64,000 nucleotides of DNA, taken from contig CM051456.1 of the NCBI GenBank assembly GCA_028274465.1, positions 9,451,745-9,515,744 of the forward strand. Direction: 5' to 3'. Below the pieces are notes generated by a model that was given only the letters and a program-made list of their open reading frames with translations, had not been told where the DNA came from and did not search any database. Source of the stretch: Plantago ovata. Taxonomy: Eukaryota; Streptophyta; Magnoliopsida; Lamiales; Plantaginaceae. Each line of letters starts with the position of its first letter. Within the stretch, counting starts at the first letter, position 1. Shown piece after piece: positions 58,484-64,000 of this stretch. The translations under genes and the position numbers were made by a program.

Positions 58484-60000
58484 GAAGTGACCATATTCAA
58501 AACAGTGTTTTGAAGGCTTCAAATTTTGATTCATCAATATGTAAAAATTATATAAACCCCAAATCAAAAACATATTTAACGTATAGTGTATATACATAAA
58601 TAAATATAAAAGAAAGTTCGATTATAATAATTGAGTTCACACATGTGAGATTACATTACCATTACAATGGAAAAAAATATATAATGGTTGACCGTGATAT
58701 ATATGATCTACTAAACATGTACATATAGATTTAGTACGTAGCATGAGGGTTTGAATAAGAACCCATGTTTAGGTCGATAACAAAGTTTAATATAAAATTT
58801 AGGAAATCCACAACAAAATGGTTCGGGTTATTTGGTAGTAACTTAGCAAGGGCTTTTGTGCACTGTTTATGAACCGTATGTGTTTGGCATATACAGTATA
58901 ATTTAGTAAATGTGTTTGTTCACATAGCTCCACTTCCTACAAGAATCAATTCGATCATGGGTTGCCCTAGTGTGACTCCTCATCACTATATATTGTGGGT
59001 CCCATATGAACATTGAGAGGGACGCACTAGCCCGCTCCACCCTAACTCACCCCTACGATCGGGATCGACATGACCCCTTTTCCCTTTACTTTTTCATTTG
59101 TTTCAATCAATTTCGCATCCTGCTATCCTAGATACTTGTTCAATTCGTCCCTCTTCATATATTCTTACCCCACTCATCCACCAATATCATTAAATTAAAC
59201 ATTCAACACTCTTAACATATCTATTTAAACACTAAGTCGGTTGCTATTCATATTTGTTCAAAGTTTCAACAAATAAATGATATGTTAAATTAGTACAAAC
59301 AACCAGTCCGTTTTTTAAATTATAACCGTAAGTATGAGAAAAGCAAGACCTTGTATCAAGGTATGCATTACTACTCAGTACATGCTTTGTTGTGTAGATC
59401 GATTGTGCGATGAGCTGATTTTGAACCTTATATTTTTGTTTATGATTTCTAATATTTGCGCGACTAATACAGTCGAGCACTAATTTTATTTTTTTTCATG
59501 GGGCAACTTTTCCAAAATGATTTTTTTTTTTAAATTCTACTTGTCTTGAACCTTACGTTATGTTTAAATCACTTATGGTTCTTTATTTGTTTTCTCGTTT
59601 GAGAAATGAAAAAATAAAAAATAAAAAAATAAATGGAGTTCAAAGTTTGAAAGTTTGACGATACTGGGTCATATCATAACTAAACAACAACATAGAGGAG
59701 CGTTCTCGTTCTTGCCCACAGGTCATAAAGTAGTAACTGGGCCACAAACTCTACTGACATGGTTGATGACCAACATTTTAAAATAATGGGCTACTCCTAT
59801 TTTAAAAGGTACGGAGCGTAACGTAACCACTTTTCAAAAACCTGTTCCCGCTCCATCTCATTTTCAAATTCATTTTTCAAACTCATGAATCACTCTTTTT
59901 CCATTTTTAACCAATCAAAACAATATTAATACAAACTGTCTGTAATGTCAAAATATTCATTCAACTAAGTTTCAGTTTGGCTCTCTGCTTTTCCTTCACA
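58484..60000. other. Intergenic DNA upstream of the uncharacterised gene
   Basis: AT-rich; no gene or clear repeat was recognised. The last 200 bp are the presumed promoter and leader of the gene starting at 60001. Confidence 0.5.
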
Positions 60001-61286
60001 ATGGAAACCAATTCTACTCCATTTCCAGGTTAAGTTTCGATTTTGCTCTGTTTCTTATACTTGTTTCAATAGCTCTACGGATCATGGATTCATGATCATT
60101 TCAGAAATCATCTTATAATGTTTCAATCGAAATCATCACAGGCAAATCTCAGAGTCTGAAATCAAAACCAAGCCGAAAGATCGTTGAAGATGCTAAATCA
60201 AATCCCAAAAACGGACCTCCGGTCAGGTAAACACTTGGCCTAATTCCACCCCTGTTTTCTTTTTTGAATTGAATTTCTTTCCTTATGTTTTGATGTAATT
60301 GGATTTCAGGAAAAGTCGAGTATTCGGAGCGTCACAAAACCCAAACATCCCATTGAAGCCGGCAGCCCAAAAGCCAAAGCCCAAACCCTCGCCTCGGCTA
60401 CCTGAAAATCCACCAAAACCGGCGCTAACTAAGGAATCACCTGGCGAAAAGAAGACGAAGCCAAAGAAGAAAAGTGTGTGTTTCCAAGAGAAGGGGGTGG
60501 GTAAAAATGGGAATGTTATAGAGCCTCGAATGCCGGTTAAACCACCTTCATCTCAAACACCGGTTAAACCTAGGCTTTCGGCCACTCCGTACCGTAGTGC
60601 CAAGGAATGCAGCAAATGCAGGTTTGATAAGCTGGAGACATCTGCATACTGGCTGGGGCAGATCAAATTGGCTGAATCTGCTGGTAAACAGTTTTGTTCT
60701 GCAGAGTTTTTTCGACTGGCTTTGGAGTGCAATGCAGAGGTATTCAGATCTTTTAGCTCTCTATTTAGATGTTATACAATGTTGAATAACTGATTCTGGC
60801 AAGATTGGTGACGATTTAGTCATAGTATGATCTTTTGTCGGTGTATTAAGTTCCGGTCTTTTTACATATTTGAAAACATTGATAATTTTAATCACTCCAA
60901 AGGTAATGATGATTTGATGATCTGTTGTGTTCTACTGGCATGTTTTACCTGTTGGACTAAAAGGTCATTTCGGGCATTGTCTACGTTATCTATACTTGAA
61001 CTCATTGATTTAAATTTGTAAATTTTGTCTGTAGCCCTTGCGCAACATTAAAGTGGAGCTGAAGAAATACTTGACACGCCACAAGGACTTGAAGGATGAA
61101 GAGCACTGGAAAAACCTTATGATTAGTTATGGAATCGTGAAGCAAGATGCAAGTGCGAGCAGCGAAAAGGGCAAAGCAGCTGTGATTGAGGAAGCAGCTG
61201 CAGTTGATCAAGGTCAAGAAGAACAAGAACATTCAGAACAAGATGATGAAAAGGAAAATGTTGAAGCAAATGGAAGCAGTATATGA
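60001..61286 (+). CDS. Uncharacterised plant protein with a basic N-terminus and conserved C-terminal helical domain, 4 exons
   Basis: Exons are 60001-60028, 60142-60226, 60310-60739 and 61035-61286. All introns are GT-AG, and the frame stays open for 264 residues to TGA 61284-61286. The first exon codes only METNSTPFPG. Residues about 20-130 are Lys/Pro-rich and look disordered (KPAAQKPKPKPSPRLPENPPK, KKTKPKKKSVCF). Residues about 140-215 form a compact, probably helical domain: SAKECSKCRFDKLETSAYWL, GQIKLAESAGKQFCSAEFFR, LALECNAEPLRNIKVELKKY and LKDEEHWKNLMISYGI. The C-terminus is acidic and Gln/Glu-rich (DQGQEEQEHSEQDDEKENVE). The domain has the look of a conserved plant family, but I cannot assign a function. 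It lies between the two MLO genes and is transcribed toward the second. Confidence 0.85.
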
Positions 61287-62558
61287 CATTGATGCTTTCA
61301 TAAATGATGGAGCTATTGCTATATTTTTATATGTTTCTGCAGTGATGTTTGCCAAATAGTTAGGAGGTTGAATTTTTCAAAGTCTTCTGGGATTTGCTTA
61401 TGGTATGTATTTGAAGAACAATATTGCCCTTGAGTTCTTGTTCTGGATGCTTGAATATAGTGTGATACTTAAAATCTCTTCTGGAAATTGTAATATTTTA
61501 TTTTTTTATTTTTAAACCCAGTTATCTGCTAAATTGCAGTAAGCCAATAATAGGTGATTTTTCTTTATCTTATTGAGCCCTACAATTTACCCATTTACTT
61601 AACATTTCATTACTCATCGTAACACTATGTTATTTCTCAAGTTGTGTCAAAAATATCTCTGAAAGAATCGACTTGTAATTTATGTCCTTTGACTTTTCGG
61701 GGTTGATATTGATCATAAATTACTTTTAAAATACCTTAGATGAAATTTAATAAAATTATGAAAGGACATAAACTCTATTTTCATAATATAATTTTATTAA
61801 CTTGTTATCTAGTTGTGGTTGGTTAAGAAGATTCGTATTTAAAATCGACATCAAAAAGTTAAATGAGATATTTTTCGTGGGATGGAAAAAGTATACTAAA
61901 TATATATGTTGTATATATTTAAGCAAAATGAAAGTTGTGACTTGTGAGTTTCAAAATTAGAAGGGTCTAAAGTAAGAACCAAGAAGTCATCGTCTAGGTC
62001 TAGGATCATTGTCAAGTAGATTAGGAGTCTTGAGTGTGTTACGTTGAGACTCAGTTCTGCAGATACATTTGACTCTTACTATTTCTTCAAACTTCAGTAT
62101 TCTTACTATTAATTGCTGCTACACATAGGAGTTAGATTAGAATTCCACTTTGTAGCATCATCTTTCCAAGCAGCTTCTATGAATGTAGAAAGTCATAGCT
62201 GCAAAAATGCCCATTGAAACACGCTAGCTAAAAATAACTGAGCGTAATGTTTCAAAATGGACGTCATAAGTTATTTTCAACAATACTAAAAAACAAAGTC
62301 AAATGAATAAATAGGACCTTCACTAGACCAACCGCTTTGAATTGACTAGGCCAAGTATTTACTACTGTCTACTGAATCTTATTCAGCATTAGTCTAAGTC
62401 TCTTCTGTCTACTGAATATTATTCAGCATTAATCCAAGTCTCATTCTGTCTTCTCCCAACTTGGTGGAGCACAAAACCGTTAGATACTACTACTACTCAC
62501 ACATTTTCCACCTACTGTGTTGTTTTTTCACTTCGCGACACGGAAACTCCGGTGGATC
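61287..62558. other. 3' UTR of the uncharacterised gene and upstream region of the second MLO gene
   Basis: AT-rich. The 3' UTR probably ends before about 61520. The 200 bp next to the MLO start contain the 40-bp duplication listed separately. No further gene is seen. Confidence 0.5.
62365..62444. repeat. 40-bp direct duplication upstream of the second MLO gene
   Basis: ctgtctactgaatcttattc and the following 20 bases (62365-62404) recur at 62405-62444 with a few changes. Both copies hold a near-palindrome around CTGAATmTTATTCAG. It lies 115-195 bp upstream of the ATG, in promoter position. Confidence 0.85.
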
Positions 62559-63980
62559 ATGCCGGACAGTGGTGGAGGAGGAGAAGGCGAAGCCTCCCGT
62601 AGTCTACAGGAGACACCGACATGGGCGCTGGCTGCTGTTTGTTTCATATTTATTTTCCTTGGCCTTGCTATTGAACACTTGATTCACCACGCAGGTCATG
62701 TAAGTTCCCCATCGATCGTATGTTTGTCCAAGTTTATGATCATCAGATATGTACAACTTAATTTGAAGCATGTACTATACTACTATGCCATTGATAATAT
62801 TTGTAAATTTGTGTGATTCAGTGGCTTAAAAAGCACAAGAAAGGTTCAATGTATGAAGCAATTGAGAAGCTCAAATCAGGTTTACTTTTTCATCAACAAA
62901 TATTGATCATATTATCTCTTACTGCTATTTTCTAGCTAAGAGTATTGATGACATGTTTTAAATGTGGTTGATATATATGCAGTTTTGATGTTATTGGGAT
63001 TCATATCACTCATACTAACAGTCACACAAAGGTCAATATCCAACATATGCATACCTAACAAGGTCGCGAATTCAATGCTTCCATGCCAAGGCCATGCAGA
63101 AACAAAAACTGACCAAGTGATAGAGCATCTATTGATGTCATTTTCTAAAAATATAGAGTCAAAATCGGAAATGACTCTTCACCAGCGCGAACTGGGTGAG
63201 ACAACTTCTAGTACTAGTACACTTGATCACTGTGGCTCCAAGGTACGTACATATATATGTTATCTTCTCATCAAGTTTTTGAATTCCACGCCCTGATCCA
63301 ATTTGTAACCGGTGATTACAAAGTGTGTCGTGTACTTTTATGGCAGGGGATGACTTCATTGATGTCACAAGAGGGGCTAAATCAACTCAACATTTTCTTA
63401 TTTGTGCTAGCAGCGATGCAGATCGTCTCTAGTGTGACCACCATGGGACTCGGAAGAGCTAAGGTACATTCACTTGGCCTAATATTCCAAGGTTATTTGA
63501 TACAAACACGTAGCACACTCTATATGTTGAAACTAGCAGCTAGGTTGATACTCATTTAATTTACAGATGAGAAGGTGGAAATCGTGGGAACACGAGACCA
63601 GAACGGTGCAATACTTGGCAGAAAATGGTACCACATTAGTTAAGTTGAGTTTACCTGGTAGAACAAGTTTCTGAATTGTTAGCTAAAGTTTCTTGTGAAC
63701 AGATTCAGAAAGATTCAGACTGGCTAGGCAAACAACGTTTGGGCGAAGACATCTGAACGCTTATGCCACAAATCCTCTTCTCTTATGGATTGTGCGTAAT
63801 TCAGTTCGTGTGCAATGATTTTTATAATATTTAAGGTGTTTCAAACCACGAGCTAGCTAGGCACAATCTTTAGTTCTGAGAATTTGTACTAAATTTTTCT
63901 GTCAGATATGTTTCCTCAGACAATTCTTCCGATCAGTGGCCAAAATCGACTACTTCACAATGCGCCATGGGTTTCTTTCG
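62559..63980 (+). CDS. MLO: Second MLO-like gene, 5' part (exons 1-7), truncated by the window end
   Basis: A seven-transmembrane MLO-family protein. Exons seen: 62559-62699, 62822-62879, 62983-63242, 63347-63463, 63567-63627, 63703-63791 and 63906-63980; the window stops in intron 7. Exons 2, 4, 5, 6 and 7 are 58, 117, 61, 89 and 75 bp, identical in size to the first MLO gene, while exon 3 is 260 against 239 bp. Seen: [90 protein letters not shown] and CFLRQFFRSVAKIDYFTMRH. The protein departs from consensus at several places: TVTQRSISN for TVGQGxISN, GLNQLNIFLF for [10 protein letters not shown], and HLNAYATNPLLLW for HLSFWSKxPxxLW. ATG 62517 is an in-frame alternative, but 62559 fits the family. 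No frame break lies in the visible part, so it appears intact. Confidence 0.92.
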
Positions 63981-64000
63981 GTCAGTACATGCTTATTTGG

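Overview
This window is nuclear DNA of a dicot plant, most likely an asterid and possibly from the Lamiales; the lineage call is an inference. The reasons are multi-exon genes with GT-AG introns, AT-rich intergenic DNA, a fragment of a late-blight R1-type NLR, a plant L1-type LINE, a Cassandra TRIM carrying 5S rRNA-like sequence, and small non-autonomous DNA transposons with 9-10 bp target duplications.

Layout. 1-3.6 kb: an exon-like scrap, a repetitive block, the C-terminal LRR part of an R1-like resistance gene, and a 985 bp Mutator-like element that has captured a piece of a UBA2-type RNA-binding protein gene. 3.7-8.1 kb (minus): an intact 17-exon GH35 beta-galactosidase close to Arabidopsis BGAL8. 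8.1-13.8 kb: gene-free DNA with a 20-bp minisatellite held between palindromic termini. 13.8-16.6 kb (plus): a histone-fold NF-YC10/DPB3-1-like gene. 18.3-19.1 kb (plus): a fasciclin-like arabinogalactan protein (FLA11/12 type) with a one-base frame break. 19.9-27.4 kb: a 7.45 kb LINE on the minus strand with a perfect 18-bp target site duplication. 29.7-31.8 kb (minus): an INDETERMINATE-domain zinc-finger transcription factor. 32-43.7 kb: gene-poor DNA with a Cassandra element, a decayed Cassandra LTR, a SINE-like unit, several tandem duplications and a 666 bp MITE. 43.7-45.1 kb (plus): a NAC transcription factor. 45.9-48.8 kb (minus): the Qc-SNARE SYP71. 49.3 kb (minus): a short one-TM protein. 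50.2-55.1 kb (minus): a complete clade V-like MLO gene. 60.0-61.3 kb (plus): an uncharacterised plant protein. 62.6-64 kb (plus): the first seven exons of a second MLO gene, cut by the window edge.

The genes form no operon or pathway. The one functional grouping is the divergent pair of MLO paralogs, which share exon sizes and so look like a local inverted duplication. MLO proteins of clade V are powdery-mildew susceptibility factors and SYP71 is a membrane-fusion SNARE; placing them in one process would be speculation.

Frame breaks recur at or next to short C/G runs (NF-YC10 N-terminus, FLA, LINE ORF1, three places in LINE ORF2). This suggests residual single-base indels in the assembly at least as much as genuine gene decay. 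I see no rRNA gene, no CRISPR and no clearly novel multi-gene system.
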